Shown here in pieces: positions 8,558-16,572 of a stretch of 64,000 bases of DNA. The translations under genes were made by a program, and so were the position numbers. This DNA is from Ferranicluibacter quercicola (GTDB taxonomy: Bacteria; Pseudomonadota; Alphaproteobacteria; Rhizobiales; Rhizobiaceae), in NCBI RefSeq assembly GCF_021168455.1, contig NZ_JAJOZR010000001.1:310001-374000 (forward strand), given 5' to 3'. Each line of letters opens with the position of its first letter. Position 1 is the first letter of the stretch. The notes under the pieces are model-generated. The model searched no databases. It saw only the letters and a list, made by a program, of their open reading frames with translations, and was not told where the DNA came from.

Positions 8558-8571
8558 GGTAAATATTTACT
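8558..8571. promoter_or_regulatory. LacI-family operator, copy 1
   Basis: GGTAAATATTTACT contains the perfect palindrome GTAAATATTTAC and lies 71 bases before the LacI-type gene. It matches 13 of 14 bases with the site at 9769-9782. It probably mediates autoregulation. Confidence 0.7.
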
Positions 8572-8642
8572 GACAGCCGGTCGGCAATGAGGCAAATTGC
8601 GCCGTCCCGTCACCGGCGTTCCGCATCGAGCTTCAGCATAAC

Positions 8643-9773
8643 ATGGTCACCATCAAGGAAATCGCGAAAGCTGTCGGCGTATCGTCCGCGACGGTTTCCC
8701 GCGTCCTCAACTACGATCCCGCTCTCTCAATTTCCGCGGCCAAGCGGCAGGCGATCATCGAGACGGCGGAAGCGCTGAACTATGCCACGCCCCGCAACCG
8801 CGCCCGCCAGAGCGAAGCCTTGCAGCAGGAGGCCTCGCAGAACGGAGCCGGTCATCACAGTGGCGCCGGGCCGAGCCTCCTTCAGAGGCTCGCCATCGTC
8901 CATTTTCTGGAGCCGTCCGACGAGGTGGCCGACCCGTATTACGTCGGCGTTCGTCTCGGCATCGAGAACCGGTGTCGCGAGTTGCGCACCGATATCGTCA
9001 AGGTGTTCCACTCCGACACCCTGCCCGACGCTGCGCTTCTGGCGGAGGTGGCCGGTGTCATCGTCATCGGCAAGCATTCCGACAACGAGATCGCCTGGCT
9101 CGACGAACATTGTCGCCACATCGTCTTCGCCGATTTCGTGCCGTCGTCCGATCGGTTCGACTGCGTTCACAGCGATCTCGTCGCGGCGACGCACAAGGTA
9201 TTGGATACGCTACAGGATCTCGATTACGACCGGATCGCCTTCATCGGCAGCTACGAGCATCTGAATGGGGAAACCCAACGCTTTGGCGAGCGGCGCTGCA
9301 AGGCCTATATCGACTGGCAGACGGCGCGCGGCACCTTCGACGCGGATCTGCTGGTGCTTGGCGAAAGCTGCGATTCCGGGCAGAACCTCCGGCTTGAAAC
9401 CGGCTACGAGCTTGCCCGTCAGCTTCTGTCGCGGCGTCCGCTGCCGGATATCATCCTGACCGCGAACGACAATATGGCGATCGGCACCTATCGCGCCGCG
9501 CGGGAGGCGGGCCTGTCCATTCCCGACGACGTGGCGCTCGTCTCGTTCAACGATATCCCCGTGGCGCAGTTCCTGACGCCGCCGCTCTCGACCGTGAAGA
9601 TCCACGGGGAGCACATCGGCGAGACGGCGGTGAACCTGCTGCTCGAGCGGCTGGGCGGTCGGAGCTATGCCAAGATGGTGACGATCCCCACCGAGACGAT
9701 CTGGCGCGGCAGCTGCCGCAATCCCGACAGCGCGAGATCGCAGGTGCAGCACGACGTTTTCGCAGCGCGATAA
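8643..9773 (+). CDS. LacI family transcriptional regulator
   Basis: A 376-residue LacI-type repressor. The DNA-binding part is at residues 2-25 (VTIKEIAKAVGVSSATVSRVL). The sensor domain begins about residue 80 (LAIVHFLEPSDEVADPYYVGV) and ends with the sugar-binding fold phrases PDIILTANDNMAIGTYRAAR and VALVSFNDIPVAQFLTPPLST. Between the two lies a linker of about 35 residues rich in Gln, Ala and Gly, longer than the usual hinge. It is upstream of and in line with a CUT1 sugar transporter and a GH2 glycosidase and is flanked by two copies of one operator, so it very likely represses both itself and that operon. Confidence 0.92.
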   Translation: MVTIKEIAKAVGVSSATVSRVLNYDPALSISAAKRQAIIETAEALNYATPRNRARQSEALQQEASQNGAGHHSGAGPSLLQRLAIVHFLEPSDEVADPYYVGVRLGIENRCRELRTDIVKVFHSDTLPDAALLAEVAGVIVIGKHSDNEIAWLDEHCRHIVFADFVPSSDRFDCVHSDLVAATHKVLDTLQDLDYDRIAFIGSYEHLNGETQRFGERRCKAYIDWQTARGTFDADLLVLGESCDSGQNLRLETGYELARQLLSRRPLPDIILTANDNMAIGTYRAAREAGLSIPDDVALVSFNDIPVAQFLTPPLSTVKIHGEHIGETAVNLLLERLGGRSYAKMVTIPTETIWRGSCRNPDSARSQVQHDVFAAR

Positions 9774-9782
9774 ATATTTACT
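9769..9782. promoter_or_regulatory. LacI-family operator, copy 2
   Basis: GATAAATATTTACT overlaps the stop codon of the LacI-type gene and lies 92 bases before the sugar-binding-protein gene. It is 13/14 identical to the site at 8558-8571. Position and identity make it the likely control site of the transporter/GH2 operon. Confidence 0.7.
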
Positions 9783-9874
9783 AAATTTCTGTTGCCCTCC
9801 GGCAAAGTTTAGGAAATACTCTCTCCCAAGACAGGTGGAGCTGTCTCATTATCGGGACTTCAGGGAGGAAGACC

Positions 9875-11143
9875 ATGCATTTTCAGCGTATTTCCAAGAC
9901 CTTCGCGGCCATCGCTCTGGCGGGCACGAGCGTCTTCGCCACCACCGCGGCCTTTGCCGGCGAGATCACCGTCTGGTGCTGGGACCCCAATTTCAACGTC
10001 GCGATCATGAAGGAAGCCGGTGCGCGCTATACCGCCAAGCACCCGGAAACGACGTTCAACATCGTTGACTTCGCCAAGGCCGACGTCGAGCAGAAGCTGC
10101 AGACGGCCCTGACCTCCGGCACGACGGATGCGCTTCCCGATATCGTCCTCATCGAGGACTACGGTGCGCAGAAATACCTGCAGTCCTTCCCCGGTGCCTT
10201 CGCGCCGATGTCCGATACGGTTGATTACGCGGGCTTTGCGCCGTACAAGGTCAAGCTGATGACGGTGGACGATCAGGTCTACGGCATGCCGTTCGACAGC
10301 GGCGTGACGGGCCTCTACTACCGCAAGGACTACCTGGAGCAGGCCGGCTTCAAGCCAGCCGACATGCAGGATATCACCTGGGATCGCTTCATCGAGATCG
10401 GCAAGGTGGTCGAGGAAAAGACCGGCAAGAAGATGCTCGGTCTCGACATCACCGATGCCGGCTTCACCCGCATCCTCATGCAGTCGGCCGGGCAGTGGTA
10501 CTTCGATGCCGAAGGCAATCTCAGCATCGAGAACAACACGGCGCTGAAGGCGGCGCTGGAGACGCAGCAGAAGATCCTCAAAGCCAACATTCACAAGCCG
10601 GCCGCCGGCTGGACGGACTGGGTCGGCACCTTTACCTCCGGCGATGTCGCGACGGTGACCACCGGCGTCTGGATCACCGGAACGGTGAAAGCGCAGGCCG
10701 ATCAGTCCGGCAAATGGGGCGTCGCGCCGCTGCCGAGCCTCGGCATCGAGGGCGCGACACATGCCTCCAACCTTGGCGGCTCCAGCTGGTACGTGGTCGA
10801 AAGTTCGCCCGAGAAGAAGGAAGCCATCGACTTCCTGAATGAGGTCTATGCCAAGGATGTCTCGTTCTATCAGGACATCCTGACGACGCGCGGCGCCGTG
10901 GGCTCCTTGATGGCGGCCCGCACGGGCGATGCCTATATGCTGGCCGATCCGTTCTTCGGCGGCGAGAAGGTGTGGCAGAACTTCTCGGACTGGCTTTCCA
11001 AGGTGCCGCCGGTCAATTACGGCGTCTTCACCAACGAGGTCGATACCGCCGTGACGGCGCATCTGCCGTCGCTCGCCCAAGGCGCCGACATTGCCACGGT
11101 GCTGAAGGAAATCCAGTCGCAGGCCGAAGGCCAGATCCAGTAA
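9875..11143 (+). CDS. Sugar ABC transporter substrate-binding protein (CUT1)
   Basis: A 422-residue family-1 extracellular solute-binding protein. The signal peptide spans about residues 1-29 (cleavage after AFA), and the mature protein starts GEITVWCWDPNFNVAIMKE. A GGGAGG ribosome site precedes the ATG. Later landmarks are LPDIVLIEDYGAQKYLQ and HASNLGGSSWYVVESSPEKK. First gene of a LacI-controlled operon with two permeases, a GH2 enzyme and an ATPase. The ligand is likely an oligosaccharide or beta-galactoside that the GH2 enzyme cleaves, which is inferred from context. Confidence 0.93.
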   Translation: MHFQRISKTFAAIALAGTSVFATTAAFAGEITVWCWDPNFNVAIMKEAGARYTAKHPETTFNIVDFAKADVEQKLQTALTSGTTDALPDIVLIEDYGAQKYLQSFPGAFAPMSDTVDYAGFAPYKVKLMTVDDQVYGMPFDSGVTGLYYRKDYLEQAGFKPADMQDITWDRFIEIGKVVEEKTGKKMLGLDITDAGFTRILMQSAGQWYFDAEGNLSIENNTALKAALETQQKILKANIHKPAAGWTDWVGTFTSGDVATVTTGVWITGTVKAQADQSGKWGVAPLPSLGIEGATHASNLGGSSWYVVESSPEKKEAIDFLNEVYAKDVSFYQDILTTRGAVGSLMAARTGDAYMLADPFFGGEKVWQNFSDWLSKVPPVNYGVFTNEVDTAVTAHLPSLAQGADIATVLKEIQSQAEGQIQ

Positions 11144-11167
11144 GCGGTTCCTCCCGACCGCGCAGCG

Positions 11168-11195
11168 GTGTCGCGCCTCCCTCCCGGCGCGGCAC
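11168..11195 (+). other. Intergenic hairpin after the binding-protein gene
   Basis: GTGTCGCGCC and GGCGCGGCAC pair (one G-T) over a pyrimidine loop TCCCTCCC, in the gap between the binding protein and the first permease. No T run follows. Such hairpins typically protect the upstream message and lower permease expression. Confidence 0.5.
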
Positions 11196-11267
11196 CCGCT
11201 TCTCGCCCCGGCCCCCTGGGTCTGGTGCTCGAGCGCACTTTCCATGCAACAGGTCCCGGTCGAAACC

Positions 11268-12179
11268 ATGGCTCACGCGAAAACAGGTGGCGCGCGAACG
11301 CGCGGGCTCAAGCGCTATTACGACGTCAACGGTTGGCTGTTCATCGCGCCCGCCATCGGCCTGATCGGCCTGTTTCTCATCTATCCGATCTTCCGTTCGC
11401 TCTACCTCTCCTTCTTCTCCGGCAGGGGCATGATGATGAAGTTCGCGGGCTTCGGAAACATCACGCGGCTGAGCGGAGATCCAGTGTTTCTGAAGGCGCT
11501 GACCAACACGACGATCTTCTTCGTGGTGCAGGTGCCGATCATGATCGTGCTGGCGCTGATGCTCGCCTCGCTGCTCAACACGGACCGGCTCAAGTTCGCC
11601 GGCGTCTTCCGCACCGCCATCTTCCTGCCCTGCGTCGCCTCGCTGGTCGCCTACTCGATCCTCTTCAAGAGCATGTTCTCGATCGACGGCATCATCAATC
11701 AGGTGCTGCTGGCGGTCGGCATCATCGGATCGCCGATCGGCTGGCTGACCGAGCCCTTCTGGGCCAAAGTCCTCGTCATCCTCGCCATCACCTGGCGGTG
11801 GACCGGCTATAACATGATCTTCTACCTCGCTGCCCTGCAGAACATCGACCGCTCGATCTACGAGGCCGCCCGCATCGACGGTGTGCCCGCCTGGGCGCGC
11901 TTCGTTCACCTCACCATTCCCATGCTGAAGCCGGTGATCCTGTTCACCACCATCATCTCCACCATCGGCACGATCCAGCTGTTCGACGAGGTCTACAACC
12001 TCACGGAAGGCAAGGGCGGGCCGGCGGATGCGACGATCACGCTGTCGCTCTACATCTACAATCTCACCTTCCGCTACATGCCGAGCTTCGGCTATGCGGC
12101 CACGATTTCCTACGTGATCGTCGTCATGGTGGCGGTGCTGTCCTTCCTGCAATTCTACGCCGCACGGGAGCGTTCATGA
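11268..12179 (+). CDS. Sugar ABC transporter permease (MalF-like)
   Basis: An inner-membrane permease of about 303 residues with six predicted helices. It starts MAHAKTGGARTRGLKRYYDV; an in-frame ATG 24 bases upstream is also possible and neither has a strong ribosome site. The EAA loop reads SIYEAARIDGVPAWARFVHLTIP. It overlaps the next permease gene by four bases (ATGA). It forms the channel with that protein and is energised by the ATPase at 15293. Confidence 0.92.
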   Translation: MAHAKTGGARTRGLKRYYDVNGWLFIAPAIGLIGLFLIYPIFRSLYLSFFSGRGMMMKFAGFGNITRLSGDPVFLKALTNTTIFFVVQVPIMIVLALMLASLLNTDRLKFAGVFRTAIFLPCVASLVAYSILFKSMFSIDGIINQVLLAVGIIGSPIGWLTEPFWAKVLVILAITWRWTGYNMIFYLAALQNIDRSIYEAARIDGVPAWARFVHLTIPMLKPVILFTTIISTIGTIQLFDEVYNLTEGKGGPADATITLSLYIYNLTFRYMPSFGYAATISYVIVVMVAVLSFLQFYAARERS

Positions 12180-13027
12180 CCGCCGTCTCCGCCAACCAGA
12201 CCGTTCCGGCCTCCCGGGCAGGCCGTCTCCTGCCGCGCGCCGCGACCTACGTCGCCCTGTCGGTCGCCGCCTTCGTTTCGGTCTTTCCCTTCATCTGGAT
12301 GATGATCTCCTCGACCAATACGTCGATCGACATCATCAAGGGCAAGGCGACCTTCGGCAGCGCCTTCTCCACCAATGTCGCGAACTTCTTCGCGCAGGTC
12401 GATGTCCCCTTGGTGTTCTGGAATTCGGCCAAGGTGGCGATCCTCGCCACGCTGCTGACCATCGCCGTATCCTCGCTTGCCGGCTACGGCTTCGAGATGT
12501 TCCGCTCGAAGATGCGCGACCGCATCTATTCGCTGGTTCTGCTGACGCTGATGGTGCCGTTCGCGGCGCTTATGATCCCGCTGTTCATGATGATGGGCAA
12601 GGCGGGGCTGATCAACACGCACATCGCCATCCTGCTGCCGACGATCGCTTCCGCCTTCATCATCTTCTACTTCCGACAGGCGACGAAGGCCTTTCCGACC
12701 GAACTTCGGGATGCCGCCAAGGTGGACGGGCTGAAGGAGTGGCAGATCTTCCTCTACATCTACGTTCCCGTGATGCGCTCCACCTACGCCGCGGCCTTCG
12801 TCATCGTCTTCATGATGAACTGGAACAACTATCTCTGGCCGCTGATCGTTCTCCAGTCGAACGACACCAAGACGATCACCCTCGTCGTCTCGTCGCTGGC
12901 CTCGGCCTACTACCCCGATTTCGGCGTGGTCATGATCGGCACGATCCTCGCCACGCTCCCAACCCTTCTCGTCTTCTTCGTCATGCAGCGCCAGTTCGTG
13001 GCCGGCATGCTCGGTTCTGTGAAATAG
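12176..13027 (+). CDS. Sugar ABC transporter permease (MalG-like)
   Basis: A 283-residue inner-membrane permease of the MalG type. The EAA loop is ELRDAAKVDGLKEWQIFLYIYVP near residues 175-195, and a final helix precedes FVMQRQFVAGMLGSVK, the usual MalG C-terminus. Its start overlaps the MalF-like gene and its stop is one base before the GH2 start, so the operon is translationally linked. Confidence 0.93.
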   Translation: MTAVSANQTVPASRAGRLLPRAATYVALSVAAFVSVFPFIWMMISSTNTSIDIIKGKATFGSAFSTNVANFFAQVDVPLVFWNSAKVAILATLLTIAVSSLAGYGFEMFRSKMRDRIYSLVLLTLMVPFAALMIPLFMMMGKAGLINTHIAILLPTIASAFIIFYFRQATKAFPTELRDAAKVDGLKEWQIFLYIYVPVMRSTYAAAFVIVFMMNWNNYLWPLIVLQSNDTKTITLVVSSLASAYYPDFGVVMIGTILATLPTLLVFFVMQRQFVAGMLGSVK

Positions 13028-13028
13028 G

Positions 13029-15284
13029 ATGTCGACAATGCGTCAATATGAAAGCTTCAACGGCAACTGGACCTTCAGCGAAGGCTTCGACGCGACCAAG
13101 GCCGGCGAGCCGCTGAGCGGGGAAACCGTGCGCCTGCCGCACACCGCCGTGGAGCTGCCCTATAATTATTTCGACGAAACCAGCTATCAGAAGGCTTTCA
13201 CCTACCAGAAGGTCATCACCTGGGAGGCCGGCTTCGAGGGTCGCGAGGTCTCGCTCGTTTTCGACGGCGCCATGGCCGACAGCGAGGTCTATCTGAACGG
13301 CGAGAAAATCGCCTTCCACCGCGACGGATACACGCCCTTCGAAGCGCGGCTGACCGCCGGACTGAGGCCGGGCGACAATATCGTCACCGTCAAGATCGAC
13401 GGGTCCGAGAACCCCGAGATCCCGCCCTTCGGCGGCATGATCGATTATCTCTGCTATGCCGGCATCTATCGCGATGTCTGGCTGAAGGTCGCAAGTCCGG
13501 TCTCGATCCGCAACATGAAGATCGAAACGCCCGAGGCGCTGTCGGCCAGCAAGGTGTCGGTGCGCGTCGATCTCGCCAACCCGCAGAACCTGCCGACGGC
13601 AGGCACGATTCACATTTCGATCGCCGACAAGGCGGGCACCGTGGTCGGCAAGGGCAGGGCGGACGTCGCGAGCGACAGCACGATGCTCTTCATCGACGGC
13701 CTCACGGGTCTCGCCCTCTGGGAGATCGATAATCCCGTGCTCTACACGCTGACGGCGACGCTCGAGACCGCATCCGGCACTGATGCCCTGTCGAGCCGGT
13801 TCGGCTTCCGCACGGCCGCCTTCACGCCGGACGGCTTCCTGCTGAACGGCAAGCCGCTCAAGCTGCGCGGGCTCAACCGGCATCAGGCCTGGCCCTATTC
13901 CGGCTATGCCATGGGCCGGCGCGCGCAGGAGAAGGATGCGGATATCCTGAAATTCGACCTGCGCTGCAACATCGTGCGCACCTCGCATTATCCGCAGGCG
14001 AAAAGCTTCATCGAGCGCTGCGACAATATCGGCCTTCTCGTGTTCGAGGAAATTCCGGGCTGGCAGCATATCGGCGGCGAGACCTGGAAGGCGGAATCGA
14101 TCGAGAACGTGCGTCGCATGATCGAGCGGGACTGGAACCACCCGTCCATCATCATCTGGGGCGTGCGCATCAACGAGAGCCAGGACGACCACGATTTCTA
14201 CGCCGAGACGAACCGTCTGGCGCGCGAACTCGACACGACGCGCCAGACCGGCGGCGTGCGGTTCATCACCAATTCCGAGCTGCTGGAAGACGTCTACACC
14301 ATGAACGACTTCATCCTCGGCCAGGAGGAGATGCCGGGCAACAATCGCGGCCGCGTGGTGTTGCGCGACCGGATCGAGACGACGGGCATCACCCGGCCGA
14401 TCCCCTATATGATCACCGAATATAACGGCCATATGTACCCGACCAAGCGCTTCGACCAGGAGCAGCGGCAGGCCGAGCACGTGACGCGTCACCTGCTGAT
14501 CCTCGACGCGGTCGCCGGCCGCGACGACATCTCCGGTTCTACCGGCTGGTGCATGTTCGACTACAACACCCACAAGGATTTCGGTTCGGGCGACCGCGTC
14601 TGCTATCACGGTGTGCTCGATACGTTCCGCGAACCGAAGCTCGCGGCCTATGCCTACGCATCGCAGGGCGAGCCGGAAGGCGGCGTCGTGCTGCAGCCCG
14701 TGACCTACTGGGCGCGCGGCGAACGCAATATCGGCGGCGTTCTGCCGCTGATCATCCTGACGAACTGCGACTATCTGGAGATCAAGTTCGGCGATTTTGA
14801 ACCCAAGCGCGTCGAGCCGGACCGGGAAACCTATCCCCATCTCGCCCATCCGCCCGTCGTTCTCGACATGCGCAATGTCACGCCGTCCGAATTCGGCACC
14901 TGGGGCCGGATCTGGCGCGACGGCGTGATCACCGGCTATGTCGGCGGCAAGGCGGTCAAGACCGTGGTGCTGCCGGCTGATCCGCTGCCGACGACGCTGC
15001 AGATCGCGCCGGATGACACGCAGTTGCGGGCCGGCGAGAAGGACGCCGTTCGCGTCATCGTCCGCGTGCTCGATCAGGGCGGCAACATCCTGCCCTTCTT
15101 CGAGGAGCCGATCCGCTTTACCGTGGCGGGACCCGGCCGCATCATCGGCCCGTTGCTGCAGAGCTTCAAGGGCGGCGTAACCGGCTTCTGGCTGGAGGCG
15201 GGCGACACCGCAGGCACCATCACGCTCTCGGCGGAGTGCGGCCTGTTCGCCGCCCAGACCGTCACCTTCACCGTCAGCGCATAG
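13029..15284 (+). CDS. Glycoside hydrolase family 2 (beta-galactosidase-like)
   Basis: A 751-residue GH2 enzyme: sugar-binding jelly-roll domain (about 1-160), immunoglobulin-like domain (about 165-265), TIM barrel (about 270-560) and a C-terminal beta domain. The acid/base residue is Glu383 in WGVRINESQ and the nucleophile is Glu464 in YMITEYNGHMYP. No signal peptide is present, so cleavage is cytoplasmic after import. It is inside the CUT1 operon, between the second permease and the ATPase. GH2 covers beta-galactosidases, glucuronidases and mannosidases; beta-galactosidase is the nearest guess but the sequence alone does not settle it. Confidence 0.9.
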   Translation: MSTMRQYESFNGNWTFSEGFDATKAGEPLSGETVRLPHTAVELPYNYFDETSYQKAFTYQKVITWEAGFEGREVSLVFDGAMADSEVYLNGEKIAFHRDGYTPFEARLTAGLRPGDNIVTVKIDGSENPEIPPFGGMIDYLCYAGIYRDVWLKVASPVSIRNMKIETPEALSASKVSVRVDLANPQNLPTAGTIHISIADKAGTVVGKGRADVASDSTMLFIDGLTGLALWEIDNPVLYTLTATLETASGTDALSSRFGFRTAAFTPDGFLLNGKPLKLRGLNRHQAWPYSGYAMGRRAQEKDADILKFDLRCNIVRTSHYPQAKSFIERCDNIGLLVFEEIPGWQHIGGETWKAESIENVRRMIERDWNHPSIIIWGVRINESQDDHDFYAETNRLARELDTTRQTGGVRFITNSELLEDVYTMNDFILGQEEMPGNNRGRVVLRDRIETTGITRPIPYMITEYNGHMYPTKRFDQEQRQAEHVTRHLLILDAVAGRDDISGSTGWCMFDYNTHKDFGSGDRVCYHGVLDTFREPKLAAYAYASQGEPEGGVVLQPVTYWARGERNIGGVLPLIILTNCDYLEIKFGDFEPKRVEPDRETYPHLAHPPVVLDMRNVTPSEFGTWGRIWRDGVITGYVGGKAVKTVVLPADPLPTTLQIAPDDTQLRAGEKDAVRVIVRVLDQGGNILPFFEEPIRFTVAGPGRIIGPLLQSFKGGVTGFWLEAGDTAGTITLSAECGLFAAQTVTFTVSA

Positions 15285-15292
15285 GAGCCGGA

Positions 15293-16375
15293 ATGGCCGA
15301 CGTCACCCTCACCGACATCCGCAAGACCTTCGGCGCGCTCGACGTCATCAAGGGTGTCGATCTCGACATCAAATCGGGCGAGTTCGTCGTTTTCGTCGGA
15401 CCGTCCGGCTGCGGCAAGTCCACGCTGCTGCGCATGATCGCCGGGCTGGAGGACATCACCTCCGGCACGCTGGAAATTGGCGGGCAGGTGATGAACGATG
15501 TCGATCCCTCGAAGCGCGGAATCGCCATGGTGTTCCAGTCCTACGCGCTCTATCCGCATATGACGGTGCGCGAGAACATGGGCTTCGCCCTGCGGTTTGC
15601 GGGCCAAGACAAGGCGGAAATCGCGCGCCGCGTGGACGCGGCCGCAAAGATTCTCGAACTTGGACCTCTAATGGACCGCAAGCCGAAGGCGCTCTCCGGC
15701 GGGCAGCGGCAACGCGTCGCCATCGGCCGCGCCATCGTGCGCGAGCCGGACGTCTTCCTCTTTGACGAGCCCCTGTCGAACCTCGATGCGGAATTGCGTG
15801 TCCATATGCGTGTCGAGATCGCCCGGCTGCACAAGGAGCTGAACGCCACCATCGTCTACGTCACCCACGATCAGGTCGAAGCGATGACGCTCGCCGACAA
15901 GATCGTGGTCCTGCGGGCCGGCATCGTGGAGCAGGTCGGCGCGCCGCTCGATCTCTATGACGATCCCGCAAACCTCTTCGTTGCCGGCTTCATCGGCTCC
16001 CCACGCATGAACGTCTTTGCCGGCCGGGTGATCGGCGCCAGCGGCACCTCCGCCGTCGTCACGCTCGACGGCTTCGCCGACAAGGAAATCGCCGTGCCCC
16101 TGCAGGGTCCGTTGCCGTCTGCCGGCACACCGATCCGCCTCGGTATCCGGCCGGAGCATTTCACCGATACCGGCGAGGACAGCCTGTCGATCACCATCGA
16201 CATGTTCGAGCATCTGGGCGGCGAGACCTTCGCCTATGGACGCTCGACCTCCGGCGAAACCATCGTCGTCACCACCCGCAACGGCCGCAGCCTTTCGGCG
16301 GGCCATGTGCTGAAGGCGGGCTTCGACCCGACGCGGGCGCTGCTGTTTGCGGAAGACGGCAAGCGTATCCGATAA
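15293..16375 (+). CDS. Sugar ABC transporter ATP-binding protein (MalK/UgpC type)
   Basis: A 360-residue ATPase. Walker A is GPSGCGKST near residue 37-45, the signature motif LSGGQRQRVAIGRAIV is near residue 135, Walker B gives FLFDEPLSNLD, and a switch histidine follows in VYVTHDQVEAMT. Residues about 235-360 form the TOBE/OB regulatory domain (RLGIRPEHF). The ATG at 15293 is chosen because MADVTLTDIRKTFG is the standard start and a GGAGCC site precedes it. Last gene of the LacI-controlled operon; a terminator follows. Confidence 0.94.
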   Translation: MADVTLTDIRKTFGALDVIKGVDLDIKSGEFVVFVGPSGCGKSTLLRMIAGLEDITSGTLEIGGQVMNDVDPSKRGIAMVFQSYALYPHMTVRENMGFALRFAGQDKAEIARRVDAAAKILELGPLMDRKPKALSGGQRQRVAIGRAIVREPDVFLFDEPLSNLDAELRVHMRVEIARLHKELNATIVYVTHDQVEAMTLADKIVVLRAGIVEQVGAPLDLYDDPANLFVAGFIGSPRMNVFAGRVIGASGTSAVVTLDGFADKEIAVPLQGPLPSAGTPIRLGIRPEHFTDTGEDSLSITIDMFEHLGGETFAYGRSTSGETIVVTTRNGRSLSAGHVLKAGFDPTRALLFAEDGKRIR

Positions 16376-16397
16376 CGACCAGAAACGTCGAATGTCG

Positions 16398-16431
16398 AAG
16401 CGCCGGAGCCCGTGGCGAGGCTCCGGTGCTT
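16398..16431 (+). terminator. Terminator of the CUT1/GH2 operon
   Basis: AAGCGCCGGAGCC pairs with GGCTCCGGTGCTT (13 pairs, one G-T) across an eight-base loop, followed by CTTCTTTTG. It lies 22 bases after the ATPase stop codon. Confidence 0.75.
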
Positions 16432-16477
16432 CTTCTTTTGGGACGGAGGCGGTTGTCAGCGGCCTCTCTCTCCTTCA

Positions 16478-16510
16478 ACGGACCGAATGGCAGGAGGCCA
16501 TCCGGTCCGT
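16478..16510. other. Inverted repeat between convergent operons
   Basis: ACGGACCGAATGG and CCATCCGGTCCGT form a stem with one A-C mismatch. It lies downstream of agaL2 on the minus strand but without a T run, so it may end or protect that transcript. Confidence 0.35.
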
Positions 16511-16572
16511 CCGCGCGGCGGCGACGATGTCGTCTCGACCCGGGAGGCAGGTCGCGCGCGATGTCTGTCCGG

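Noticed and set aside
16478..16510. Inverted repeat as a strong terminator of agaL2
   Set aside because: It lacks a T run on either strand and has a mismatch; listed only as a possible hairpin.
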